64,000 bases of DNA from Lachnospiraceae bacterium (GTDB lineage Bacteria > Bacillota > Clostridia > Lachnospirales > Lachnospiraceae), in the NCBI GenBank assembly GCA_017465475.1, contig JAFTWC010000050.1:26548-90547 (forward strand), read 5' to 3'. This document shows, piece by piece, positions 25,436 through 33,523 of the stretch. Made by a program: the position numbers and the translations under genes. Position 1 is the first letter of the stretch. Each line of letters begins with the position of its first letter. The notes under the pieces are model-generated. The model worked only from the letters and a program-made list of their open reading frames with translations, was not told where the DNA came from and searched no databases.

Positions 25436-26189
25436 GGTACTGGGAATTTCACAAGGGGCAAGTAAAGACGAAATCAAACGTGCCTACAGACAAAAGGCAA
25501 AGGAATATCATCCGGATTTACATCCCAATGACCCACTGGCGGTGGAGAAAATGAATGAAGTGAATGAAGCCTATGATATGTTAAACAATCCGGAAAAGTA
25601 TAGAGGACGTCAGCAGTCGGGAGGATACGGTGCAGGCTATGGAGGAAGTCAGGGCGGTGCCTATGGAACGGGAGGCTATAGTGGTGCATACGGCGGTCAG
25701 GGACAAAATTCCGATTACAGAGGACAAGGTCAGAACAGTGGCTGGGGAACAGAGTTTGACCCGTTTGGGTTCGAAGACTTTTTTCATTTCGGACAACGAA
25801 GAGGCGGCGGTCCGGATCGTCCGGTGGCAGAGCCGGGGGACAGCGTGGAATTACGCCGTGTTATTGACTTTATTCATGCGGGAAATTATCGGTATGCAAG
25901 AAATGAATTAAATGTTATGGTCAGTGGTTTGCGGAATGCCAGATGGTACTACTTAAGTGCGATTACCGCTTTCGGGTTGGGAGATTATGTACAGGCCACG
26001 GAGCATATTGCACGGGCGGTGCAGGCGGAACCGGACAACGCGGTATACGCAAAGGCAATGCAGGATATCCGAAGCTCGGAGACGGCGTATAATTCCGCCG
26101 GGGCGGAATATTCCAGATACGGAGACGGATTCGGCAGATTTTGCAGAACCTGTTGCGCAATGCAACTGTTCTGTACCTGTTGTTGTTAA
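25416..26189 (+). CDS. J-domain protein with Gly/Tyr/Gln-rich linker and Cys-rich tail
   Basis: Of 257 residues, the first 65 form a J domain (DPYKVLGISQGASKDEIKRAY, with HPD in EYHPDLHPND) that should stimulate an Hsp70 ATPase. Residues 67-110 are Gly/Tyr/Gln/Ser-rich low complexity. Residues 140-225 look like a tetratricopeptide-type helical repeat (DFIHAGNYRYARNEL, YYLSAITAFGLGDYVQATEHI). The tail has eight cysteines in the last 20 residues, including TCCCAM-like and TCCC clusters, which may bind metal. It is not a canonical DnaJ, because the zinc-finger repeats are absent. The DnaK gene is 78 nt downstream. Confidence 0.88.
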   Translation: MVTDPYKVLGISQGASKDEIKRAYRQKAKEYHPDLHPNDPLAVEKMNEVNEAYDMLNNPEKYRGRQQSGGYGAGYGGSQGGAYGTGGYSGAYGGQGQNSDYRGQGQNSGWGTEFDPFGFEDFFHFGQRRGGGPDRPVAEPGDSVELRRVIDFIHAGNYRYARNELNVMVSGLRNARWYYLSAITAFGLGDYVQATEHIARAVQAEPDNAVYAKAMQDIRSSETAYNSAGAEYSRYGDGFGRFCRTCCAMQLFCTCCC

Positions 26190-26267
26190 AACGGGATATA
26201 CGTGGTGCTACAAAGTTCGGCAGCAGGTGCGGCTGCGGCGCAATGAAACAATAAACGGAGGTGTAAG

Positions 26268-28037
26268 ATGGGAAAGGTCATCGGAATTGATTTAGGAACA
26301 ACAAACAGTTGTGTTTCAGTAGTAGAAAACGGCGCTCCGATAATGGTGCCAAACGGTACCGGGAAAATGACCACGCCAAGCGTGGTGGCATTTTCGAAAA
26401 ACGGAGAGCGTTTGGTTGGAGAGACAGCAAGACGACAGGCAGTAACCAATACGGATCGTACGATTAGTTCGGTAAAGAGACAAATGGGGACGGATTGGAG
26501 TGTCCGCATTGATGGAACGGAATACAAGCCGCAAACAGTTAGTGCTATGATTTTAATGCAGCTTAAGAAGGATGCGGAAAATTATCTGGGGGAACCGGTG
26601 ACGGATGCGGTCATTACCGTACCGGCGTATTTTAATGATATTCAGCGACAGGCTACGAAAGATGCGGGGCGGATTGCAGGGCTAAATGTGCTTCGCATCG
26701 TGAATGAGCCGACCGGTGCGGCACTTTCCTACGGATTAAATCACGGAGAAAATCAAAAGGTAATGGTGTACGATTTGGGTGGCGGTACCTTTGATGTTTC
26801 CATTATCGAAATCGGCGAAGGAGTTATCGAAGTACTGGCAACTTCCGGTGACAATCATCTGGGAGGCGATGACTTTGATGAACGGATTGCAAACTGGATG
26901 GTAAAGCAGTTTAAGGAAGAGCAGCATTATGATTTGTCCAGGGATTTAGCTGTTATGCAAAGAGTTAGAGAGGCGGCGGAGCAGGCAAAGAAGGAGTTGT
27001 CTTCTGCAGAAACTGCCCATATTGTGCTGCCGTATCTGGTGCAGACCAAGGGAGAGCCGTTACATCTGGATATGACCTTGTCCAGAACGCAGTTTGAGGA
27101 ATTGGTGAAGGATTTGGTAGAACGTACAGCGGTTCCGGTACAAAATGCCCTGGCGGATGCAGGAATCGCAGCATCCGAACTTGGCAGAGTGCTTTTGGTG
27201 GGTGGCTCCACCCGAATGCCGGTGGTACAAAAGAAAGTGAGGGAATTAACCGGAAAAGAACCGTCTCGGAATATTAATCCGGATGAGTGTGTGGCAACAG
27301 GTGCTGCGATTTTAGGAAGTACCCTACAGGGGAATGCTTTAATGACAGTGGGAAACGGAAGTAATTTGTTACTGTTGGATGTGATACCGTTGAGTCTTTC
27401 TATTGAAACCGTCGGTGGAGTGGCAACTCGGCTCATAGAACGGAATTCTACCTTGCCGGTGAAATATTCGAAGGTCTTTACCACGGCCGCTCCGTATCAG
27501 AGAGATGTAGAAATTAATGTATTGCAAGGGGAACGTCCGATGGCAAGGGATAATAAAACGATCGGTAAATTCCGTTTAAAAGGAATTCGAAAGGCTCCTG
27601 CAGGAGTGCCGCAAATCGAAGTAACCTTTGATATTGATACCAATGGTATTTTAAAGGTGTCCGCAAAGGATTTGGATACCTTAAAAGAGCAGTCCATTAC
27701 CATTACCGCCGGAGACCGGATGTCGGATGCGGAAATCGAGCAGGCCATCCGGGATGCCCGTCAGTATGCCGGCCAGGATAATCTGCGTACGGAGGCACTG
27801 GAGGTAATGGGAGATGCACAGCATCTTCTTAACCGGGTACAGCAGGCCTTAAAGGCTGCGGGAAAGCAGGCAGATAAGGCCAAGAAAAAGCAAATCAAAA
27901 CAGACAGTGTACAACTTCAGAAGCTTCTGACTAAGATGCGTGTGGATAAAATTACGAAGGAAGAAGTGGAAGATTTACGCCGGTGTAAGACACAGCTGGA
28001 GATGTCTGCCGGCAGTCTGTTAAACGGCGGGATGTAG
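26268..28037 (+). CDS. DnaK/Hsp70-type chaperone, operon-specific paralogue
   Basis: A 589-residue Hsp70, slightly shorter than the usual 610-640 of bacterial DnaK. The ATPase domain has [53 protein letters not shown] and LVGGSTRMP. The substrate-binding domain follows from about residue 375 ([17 protein letters not shown]). The lid is short and ends without the acidic tail of general DnaK. There is no hrcA, grpE or canonical dnaJ nearby, so it is probably a second Hsp70 dedicated to the adjacent J-domain protein. AACGGAGGTG precedes the start. Confidence 0.9.
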   Translation: MGKVIGIDLGTTNSCVSVVENGAPIMVPNGTGKMTTPSVVAFSKNGERLVGETARRQAVTNTDRTISSVKRQMGTDWSVRIDGTEYKPQTVSAMILMQLKKDAENYLGEPVTDAVITVPAYFNDIQRQATKDAGRIAGLNVLRIVNEPTGAALSYGLNHGENQKVMVYDLGGGTFDVSIIEIGEGVIEVLATSGDNHLGGDDFDERIANWMVKQFKEEQHYDLSRDLAVMQRVREAAEQAKKELSSAETAHIVLPYLVQTKGEPLHLDMTLSRTQFEELVKDLVERTAVPVQNALADAGIAASELGRVLLVGGSTRMPVVQKKVRELTGKEPSRNINPDECVATGAAILGSTLQGNALMTVGNGSNLLLLDVIPLSLSIETVGGVATRLIERNSTLPVKYSKVFTTAAPYQRDVEINVLQGERPMARDNKTIGKFRLKGIRKAPAGVPQIEVTFDIDTNGILKVSAKDLDTLKEQSITITAGDRMSDAEIEQAIRDARQYAGQDNLRTEALEVMGDAQHLLNRVQQALKAAGKQADKAKKKQIKTDSVQLQKLLTKMRVDKITKEEVEDLRRCKTQLEMSAGSLLNGGM

Positions 28038-28078
28038 TACATCATAAAAGGATGTATGGTTGGAAGGAGTAAAAGAAA

Positions 28079-28462
28079 ATGAAAAAAATCGGTAACTTTT
28101 TTCGGAATTTCATGCAGGGAAGAAACGGAACGGATGATTTGGCAAAGGTTGTGCTGTGGATAGCGATTGCGTGTTATTTGCTTTCGCTTTTGACAAAGCA
28201 ACCGGGATTATATATGCTGGGAATCGCGGGAATTGCTTATGCGCTGTATCGATGTATGTCAAAGGATATCATGAACCGGAGTGCGGAAAACAGACGGTTT
28301 CAGAAGTTTTTAAGCCTACAGAAGCTAAAATGGGAACAGCGTAAAGACTACAAAATCTTTGCTTGTAAACGGTGCGGCAGAACCATCCGTGTGCCGAAGA
28401 AAAAGGGCAAGATAGAAGTAACTTGCCCTACCTGCGGACACAAATCCATTCACAGGACATAA
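28079..28462 (+). CDS. Membrane protein with C-terminal zinc ribbon
   Basis: A 127-residue protein. Two transmembrane helices cover about residues 24-60 (VVLWIAIACYLLSLL and LYMLGIAGIAYALY). The C-terminal soluble part ends with a zinc ribbon: CKRCGRTIRVPKKKG followed by CPTCGHKS, two CxxC pairs. Last gene of the chaperone-like operon, 41 nt after dnaK. It could recruit the chaperone system to the membrane, which is inference. Its stop lies 2 nt from the convergent histidine kinase stop, with no terminator between. Confidence 0.8.
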   Translation: MKKIGNFFRNFMQGRNGTDDLAKVVLWIAIACYLLSLLTKQPGLYMLGIAGIAYALYRCMSKDIMNRSAENRRFQKFLSLQKLKWEQRKDYKIFACKRCGRTIRVPKKKGKIEVTCPTCGHKSIHRT

Positions 28463-28464
28463 AA

Positions 28465-29517
28465 CTAATGCAACATGACGGTAAAGCGACAGCCACCGGC
28501 CGGAAGGTTTTCTGCGTAGATTTCGCCTCCGGTGTTAAGGAGAATTTGTTTCACAAGGGCAAGGCCAAGGCCGTTGCCCTCTTCTTTATGAGAACTGTCG
28601 GCCTGATAAAATTTATCGAATAAATGCTTTAGGGCTTCGTCGGGCAGACCGGGACCGTTATCGTCGATGGTGAAAGTAATCGTATGTTCCTGTTTTGTAA
28701 GCCGGAGCGTGATGAGACCGCACGGAGGGCTGAATTTTACCGCATTTCCGATTAAATTGTCCCATACGTGATGCAAAAGGCCTTCGTTGCCCAGGTATTC
28801 GATACATTCCAGTTCCACATCGAATTCAATTTCCTTTGGTTCCCATGCAGGTTCCAATGCAACAATGGACTGACGGATTTGTTCATCCAGACGAAAGGTG
28901 CTTTGCTTTGTCTGGATGGACCGGTTTTCAATTTTAGAGAGTAATAAAATATTTCCTACAAGGGAGGAAAGACGTTGGGTATTAAATAATATTTTATCTA
29001 CATATCGTTCTTGTTCGGCATCCAGAGCTTCACTGCCTTGCAAAAGAGTGGTATAACCCTCGATTGCATTAATCGGTGTTTTAAATTCGTGGGAAACATT
29101 GGAAACAAAATCGGTTTGCAGGATTTCCGTAGCTGCCAGTTCGTGTACCATCAGATTGAAACCGGAATAGATTTCCCTGATTTCCTTAGAGGAAGTTTTG
29201 GTTTCCAACCGAACGGAAAAGTCGCCGTCTGCCACCTGTTCCATAGCTTTCTGCAGTTTTTTTATCGGCTCAAAAAATAAGCGGGCTAACAGGCTTGTAA
29301 CGAAAATACCGATAAGCAGGCTGATTCCCAACAGTGAAAAAACAAGGAATAGGTTGGAGTCGTACCGAAACAAAAAACGTTCAAATACAGTGGCAAGCCC
29401 CAAAGCGATAAAAATACTGAAAATTAACTCCGCGGTAACCAATAGGGTAAGTTTGACCCGGAGACTCAGTTTGTTTTTCTGATGTCGGATTTGTTCGAAA
29501 GCATCTCGTCTTTTCAT
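28465..29517 (-). CDS. HAMP-type sensor histidine kinase
   Basis: The 350-residue kinase has two N-terminal transmembrane helices with almost no outside loop, a HAMP linker (EPIKKLQKAMEQVADGDFSV), HisKA with the phosphoacceptor His in FVSNVSHEFKTPINAIEGY, and HATPase boxes DNLIGNAVKFSP, DDNGPGLPDE and GNGLGLALVKQI. The lack of an outside sensor domain points to membrane or protein-partner sensing. Its start overlaps the response regulator stop by 4 nt. The CmpB-family gene upstream on the same strand may be its partner. Confidence 0.94.
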   Translation of the reverse strand: MKRRDAFEQIRHQKNKLSLRVKLTLLVTAELIFSIFIALGLATVFERFLFRYDSNLFLVFSLLGISLLIGIFVTSLLARLFFEPIKKLQKAMEQVADGDFSVRLETKTSSKEIREIYSGFNLMVHELAATEILQTDFVSNVSHEFKTPINAIEGYTTLLQGSEALDAEQERYVDKILFNTQRLSSLVGNILLLSKIENRSIQTKQSTFRLDEQIRQSIVALEPAWEPKEIEFDVELECIEYLGNEGLLHHVWDNLIGNAVKFSPPCGLITLRLTKQEHTITFTIDDNGPGLPDEALKHLFDKFYQADSSHKEEGNGLGLALVKQILLNTGGEIYAENLPAGGCRFTVMLH

Positions 29518-30185
29518 AGTTTCACCACCTTATAACCTACACCACGCATGGTGACAATTTTAAAATCGGGATTATCCCGAAAACGTTCCCGAAGTCTGCC
29601 GATGTGGACATCCACTGTATGTGGATCGCTGTTTGAGTCATATCCCCAAATTTCATCCATTAGTTGTTGTCTCGTAAAGATACGCCCCGGATAGGAAACC
29701 ATTTTATACAGTAGCATGAACTCTTTTTGAGGAAGTATAACGGATTCGTTGCCCGTGTGAACCGAAAGAGAATCGCACTCCAAAAACGTGTTGCCGATGA
29801 CCTGACGTCGTTCGTTAATCATCTGGGCACGCCGGAGCAAAGCACCGACGCGCAACACCATTTCATTTACGTTAACCGGCTTTACCATATAGTCGTCACT
29901 GCCGGAGAGAAAACCGAGGCGCATGTCGTCAAAGGCATCTTTTGCCGTAATCATAAGAACCGGTGTGGTATATCCGGAGTCACGTAATGATCGGACAAAT
30001 TCGTACCCGTCCATGACCGGCATCATGATATCCGAAATGATTAAATCATAGTAGTTGTTTTGTATGGCGTCCAAGGCTTCCCGACCGTTGGAAACCCCTT
30101 GTACGGTATAGCCGTTTTTTAACAGGACATGGGAAAAAAGCTGGCATAACTCCCGGTCGTCTTCTGCGATGAGTATTTTTAACAT
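29514..30185 (-). CDS. OmpR-family response regulator
   Basis: A 223-residue regulator. The receiver has IAEDD at the start, phosphoacceptor Asp52 in IISDIMMPVMDG and Lys in YMVKPVN; the winged helix ends with DVHIGRLRERFR and VRGVGYK-like MRGVGYKVVKL. Start at the ATG 30183-30185 after CAGGAGG; the frame extends to 30227. It lies 19 nt downstream of the CmpB-family gene and overlaps the kinase, forming one unit of three. Confidence 0.95.
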   Translation of the reverse strand: MLKILIAEDDRELCQLFSHVLLKNGYTVQGVSNGREALDAIQNNYYDLIISDIMMPVMDGYEFVRSLRDSGYTTPVLMITAKDAFDDMRLGFLSGSDDYMVKPVNVNEMVLRVGALLRRAQMINERRQVIGNTFLECDSLSVHTGNESVILPQKEFMLLYKMVSYPGRIFTRQQLMDEIWGYDSNSDPHTVDVHIGRLRERFRDNPDFKIVTMRGVGYKVVKL

Positions 30186-30204
30186 ACATACCTCCTGAGA
30201 GAAA

Positions 30205-30936
30205 TTAGTTCTTTTTGCGGTGTTCAAAAGAGTCCCTGATGTCTTTTAAGATATCCGGTAGCGGACGGTTGCTATGTAGAGGGCGGAAAAAACGGTATTT
30301 TTTTGCACTCGCCGTGTAGGATGTGCGAATTCCTTCTTTGAAGGTCTCATAGCGAACAATGACATTGTTTTCTTCTGCAAACTTTTTCAGTTTTGCGACA
30401 AGCTGTGCTGAGTGCGCGACGTCTATGAAAAAGACGCCGAAGAACATGCCGATGAAAAAGGAGAAGGTAAGGTTATGGGATAACCAGATCAGAGCGGTTT
30501 TGATAAATGGGTGAATCATAAAGTAATAAACGGCACCTAGAATTGCCCAAATAGCGGAAAATCGAGGACAGATAATTCCTTGAAGATTCCCCCACTCGTT
30601 ACTGTAGTCCCAAAGACGTACTTTCAGTATTTTTAGTGCAAAGACACCGGAGATATACTCAATTAATGTCATACATGCGGTCATAACGAGAAAAAGAACA
30701 GTTTTGTTCCAAAAAGACCGTTCGATCGGAATCATATTTTCCAGAGAAGCAATCAGATAAAGTGCGCATAAGCAAAATCCGTACAGGGGAAGATACGGTC
30801 CGGTACAAAAGCCCGGATTAATCCATTTTCGCTCCGGATTGGTATAAGATACGAATCTTCGGAAAAGTACTTCCAACCCCCAACCGATGACAGACCCCAT
30901 GAAAAATAAGAAAGCCAATTGTAACAACATAGTCAT
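30205..30936 (-). CDS. CmpB-family membrane protein (putative ABC transporter permease)
   Basis: The 243-residue protein begins with FLFFMGSVIGWGLEVLFRRF, then KWINPGFCTGPYLPLYGFC and YISGVFALKILKVRLWDYS, the pattern of the PF06541 CmpB family. About five transmembrane helices are followed by a positively charged tail. Despite the database name, transport has not been shown for most members. It is the first gene of a minus-strand unit with a response regulator and a kinase that lacks its own sensor domain, so it might act as a co-sensor or target. Confidence 0.82.
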   Translation of the reverse strand: MTMLLQLAFLFFMGSVIGWGLEVLFRRFVSYTNPERKWINPGFCTGPYLPLYGFCLCALYLIASLENMIPIERSFWNKTVLFLVMTACMTLIEYISGVFALKILKVRLWDYSNEWGNLQGIICPRFSAIWAILGAVYYFMIHPFIKTALIWLSHNLTFSFFIGMFFGVFFIDVAHSAQLVAKLKKFAEENNVIVRYETFKEGIRTSYTASAKKYRFFRPLHSNRPLPDILKDIRDSFEHRKKN

Positions 30937-31004
30937 TCTACCATACCTTTCGTAAATAATCCATAAAGAGAGTATAAAGTCGATGTATCAATTCAGTATC
31001 AACT

Positions 31005-31028
31005 AAACTTCAACATTTGTTGAAGTTT
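31005..31028. promoter_or_regulatory. Perfect 11-bp inverted repeat between divergent genes
   Basis: AAACTTCAACA at 31005-31015 and its exact reverse complement at 31018-31028 surround a 2-nt centre. It lies 68 nt before the CmpB-family start on the minus strand and 121 nt before the response regulator start on the plus strand. TATACT at 31037-31042 lies just downstream. An operator shared by both promoters is likely; a bidirectional terminator is less likely because both genes point away. Confidence 0.5.
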
Positions 31029-31149
31029 TAATGAAGTATACTTGAAGAAAACAGGCAGGATATGATAGTATGATAGACAGAGTTTATGATTATGGGAACA
31101 TACCGTAAGGAAAGCAGAAGATGGAATGCTTCGGAGAAGGGGCGATTGG

Positions 31150-31827
31150 ATGAACAGAGTATTGATTATAGAAGATGATACGGCATTGGGACAGGGAATA
31201 TGTCTGGCACTGCAAAGTGAAGCGTTGGGAGTAACGGTTTGCAGGACACTTTCGGAGGCGAAGAAACTGCAAGAAGAGGAATTGTTTGACTTGTTGTTAT
31301 TGGATGTGAATCTTCCGGACGGAAACGGAATGGAATATTTGACGGAATTGCGGACGGGGAGCAGAGTTCCGGTGATTTTATTAACCGCCAATGATTTGGA
31401 GACGGACATTGTGGCGGGGCTTGAACTGGGAGCGGACGATTATATTACAAAACCTTTTTCTTTGGCGGTGTTGCGGGCAAGAGTAAATACCCAGCTTAGG
31501 AAGGCTTCGGAAAGAAAAAGAGATTTTGTAGAAATCGACAGATATCGGTTTGATTTCGAGCGGATGGAGTTTTATAAAGGAGAGCAGGAAGTGGTTCTTA
31601 GTAAAACAGAGCAGAAGCTTCTTCGAACGTTAGTGGTTAATCGAGGAATTACATTAAGAAGAAATGATTTGATTGACCGGATTTGGACGGATGGTGCGGA
31701 GTATGTGGACGAAAATGCGCTTTCCGTGGCAGTAAAACGACTGAGGGACAAATTGGAGGATACACCGGCGAAACCGAAGTATTTAAAGACGGTATACGGC
31801 ATCGGATATACGTGGGAGGGAAAATAG
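31150..31827 (+). CDS. OmpR-family response regulator (ABC-linked)
   Basis: The 225-residue regulator has IIEDD, phosphoacceptor Asp52 in LLLDVNLPDGNG, Lys in YITKPFS, and a C-terminal winged helix ending KTVYGIGYTWEG. Start at the ATG 31150; GGAGAAGGGG lies 8-17 nt upstream. The kinase starts directly after its stop. Together with the MacB/FtsX-like transporter at 32847 this forms a sensor-regulator-transporter set of the type Firmicutes use against cell-wall-active peptides. Confidence 0.95.
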   Translation: MNRVLIIEDDTALGQGICLALQSEALGVTVCRTLSEAKKLQEEELFDLLLLDVNLPDGNGMEYLTELRTGSRVPVILLTANDLETDIVAGLELGADDYITKPFSLAVLRARVNTQLRKASERKRDFVEIDRYRFDFERMEFYKGEQEVVLSKTEQKLLRTLVVNRGITLRRNDLIDRIWTDGAEYVDENALSVAVKRLRDKLEDTPAKPKYLKTVYGIGYTWEGK

Positions 31828-32742
31828 ATGCAATATGAAGTTATTTGTATGATGGCCTGCGGAGTGACGTTATGTGCCCTTGGGGGGGTGCTGTGGTACC
31901 GCCATCGGGAAAAGAAGCTGTTGGAACGGCTGAATGGGATGTTGGATGCAGCTATTAACGGCACGTTTTCCAACGATACCTTTGATGAAAGTTTACTGGC
32001 GGAAGTGGAAGCGAAATTCGGCCAATATTTATCCACCTCTGCTATTTCTGCAAAAAATGTATCCAGGGAAAAAGAAGAAATCAAAGAAATGATATCTGAT
32101 TTATCCCATCAGACAAAAACCCCCCTTACGAATCTTTTGCTGTATACGGAGCTTTTGGAGGAACAGAAGCTATCCGAGGAAGGGCGTGCCTACGTGGAAA
32201 TGATTGCGGGACAAATAAAACGTTTGGCGTTTTTGATGGAGTCATTTATAAAAACATCCCGATTGGAGACAGGTGTGTTTCAATTTCATAAAAAAGAAAC
32301 AGAGGTGCACCCGGTTTTAGAAGAGACGGCGCAAGCGTTTAAAAAGCAGGCGGAAGAGAAGAAAATTGCACTACGGGTGGATGCCGCAGAGGAAAAGGTT
32401 ACGGCGGTGTTTGATACAAAGTGGACGAAAGAAGCCCTGGGAAACCTTTTGGATAATGCCATAAAATATACGCCGGAAGGCGGGCGGGTGACGTTGCGTG
32501 CCGATTCTTACGAAATGTTCATAAAAATCGATGTGGAAGATACCGGGATTGGTATTCCGGAAGAGGAGAAAAGTAAGGTGTTCGGACGATTTTACCGTTC
32601 GGAAGCGGTGGCAGAAGAAGAGGGCATCGGAATCGGACTGTATCTTGTACGACAGATTGTATCGGGGCAGGGAGGCTATGTAAAGATTTCCGACGGCAAA
32701 GAAGGCGGAACTACGTTTTCCTTATATTTGCCGAAAAACTAA
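31828..32742 (+). CDS. Sensor histidine kinase (ABC-linked)
   Basis: A 304-residue kinase with a single N-terminal transmembrane helix (VICMMACGVTLCALGGVLWY), a short cytoplasmic linker, HisKA with phosphoacceptor His94 in DLSHQTKTPLTNLLLYTEL, and HATPase boxes DNAIKYTPEGG, EDTGIGIPEEE and GIGIGLYLVRQI. It has no input domain. Kinases of this kind often rely on their ABC transporter to sense substrate, and such a transporter follows. Confidence 0.93.
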   Translation: MQYEVICMMACGVTLCALGGVLWYRHREKKLLERLNGMLDAAINGTFSNDTFDESLLAEVEAKFGQYLSTSAISAKNVSREKEEIKEMISDLSHQTKTPLTNLLLYTELLEEQKLSEEGRAYVEMIAGQIKRLAFLMESFIKTSRLETGVFQFHKKETEVHPVLEETAQAFKKQAEEKKIALRVDAAEEKVTAVFDTKWTKEALGNLLDNAIKYTPEGGRVTLRADSYEMFIKIDVEDTGIGIPEEEKSKVFGRFYRSEAVAEEEGIGIGLYLVRQIVSGQGGYVKISDGKEGGTTFSLYLPKN

Positions 32743-32802
32743 GTTTTAAAATCTTTCAAAACTGATAGATTTCGGAAAGAACAAGGAAAGATTTGTGTGA
32801 TA

Positions 32803-32835
32803 AAGTCTGTGTTGTAAATCAATACAGACTTTTTT
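32803..32835 (+). terminator. Hairpin terminator abutting the ABC gene ribosome binding site
   Basis: AAGTCTGTGTTG at 32803-32814 pairs with CAATACAGACTT at 32820-32831 (12 pairs, one G-U), followed by T run to 32835 and then directly by GGAGG. It should partly or conditionally separate the two-component genes from the transporter. Confidence 0.75.
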
Positions 32836-32846
32836 GGAGGTAGGAT

Positions 32847-33518
32847 ATGGCAATATTGGAAACGACAGGCCTAAAAAAATATTACGGAACCGGAGAGACC
32901 ATGGTACGGGCATTAGACGATGTCAGTTTTTCCGTGGAAAAAGGCGAGTTTGTGGCAATTGTGGGGACTTCCGGCTCCGGTAAATCCACATTATTACATA
33001 TGTTAGGCGGATTGGACCGCCCGACGGAAGGAACAGTACGGGTAGACGGCAGGGAGTTATCAGCACTCAGTGATGAAGAGTTGACGATTTTTCGGCGCAG
33101 AAAAATCGGATTTGTGTTTCAAAACTATAATCTTGTTCCGGTGTTAAATGTGTATGAAAATATTGTATTACCGATTAAGCTGGACGGAAATAAAGTGGAC
33201 GAAGAGTACGTGAACCGGGTCATAGATGCATTGGGGCTGGAAGAAAAGCTTCTGAACCTGCCGAATCAGCTTTCCGGAGGACAGCAGCAGAGAGTGGCCA
33301 TTGCCAGAGCACTGGCAACAAAACCGGCTATTCTTTTGGCAGATGAGCCTACAGGAAACTTAGACAGTAAAACGGGCCTTGATGTAATGGGACTTTTAAA
33401 AGTGACAGGAGAGCGGTTTGCCCAGACCATGGTTATGATTACCCATAACGAAGAAATTGCCCAGATGGCCGACCGTATTGTGCGTATTGAGGACGGAAAG
33501 ATTACGGTCAGGGGGTGA
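32847..33518 (+). CDS. ABC transporter ATP-binding protein, MacB/LolD/BceA type
   Basis: The 223-residue ATPase has Walker A GTSGSGKST, the Q loop FVFQNYNLVPVLNV typical of the MacB/LolD/BceA class, signature LSGGQQQRVAIARAL and Walker B LLADEPTGNLDSKTG. It drives the FtsX-type permease encoded next (4-nt overlap if the GTG start is used, otherwise 5 nt apart). These pumps do not transport across the membrane in the usual way but extract or shield envelope-active compounds. Confidence 0.95.
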   Translation: MAILETTGLKKYYGTGETMVRALDDVSFSVEKGEFVAIVGTSGSGKSTLLHMLGGLDRPTEGTVRVDGRELSALSDEELTIFRRRKIGFVFQNYNLVPVLNVYENIVLPIKLDGNKVDEEYVNRVIDALGLEEKLLNLPNQLSGGQQQRVAIARALATKPAILLADEPTGNLDSKTGLDVMGLLKVTGERFAQTMVMITHNEEIAQMADRIVRIEDGKITVRG

Positions 33519-33523
33519 TTGGG

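Noticed and set aside
26268-28037. Main housekeeping dnaK
   Set aside because: No hrcA, grpE or canonical dnaJ beside it, no CIRCE element, and a short C-terminus; treated as a paralogue.
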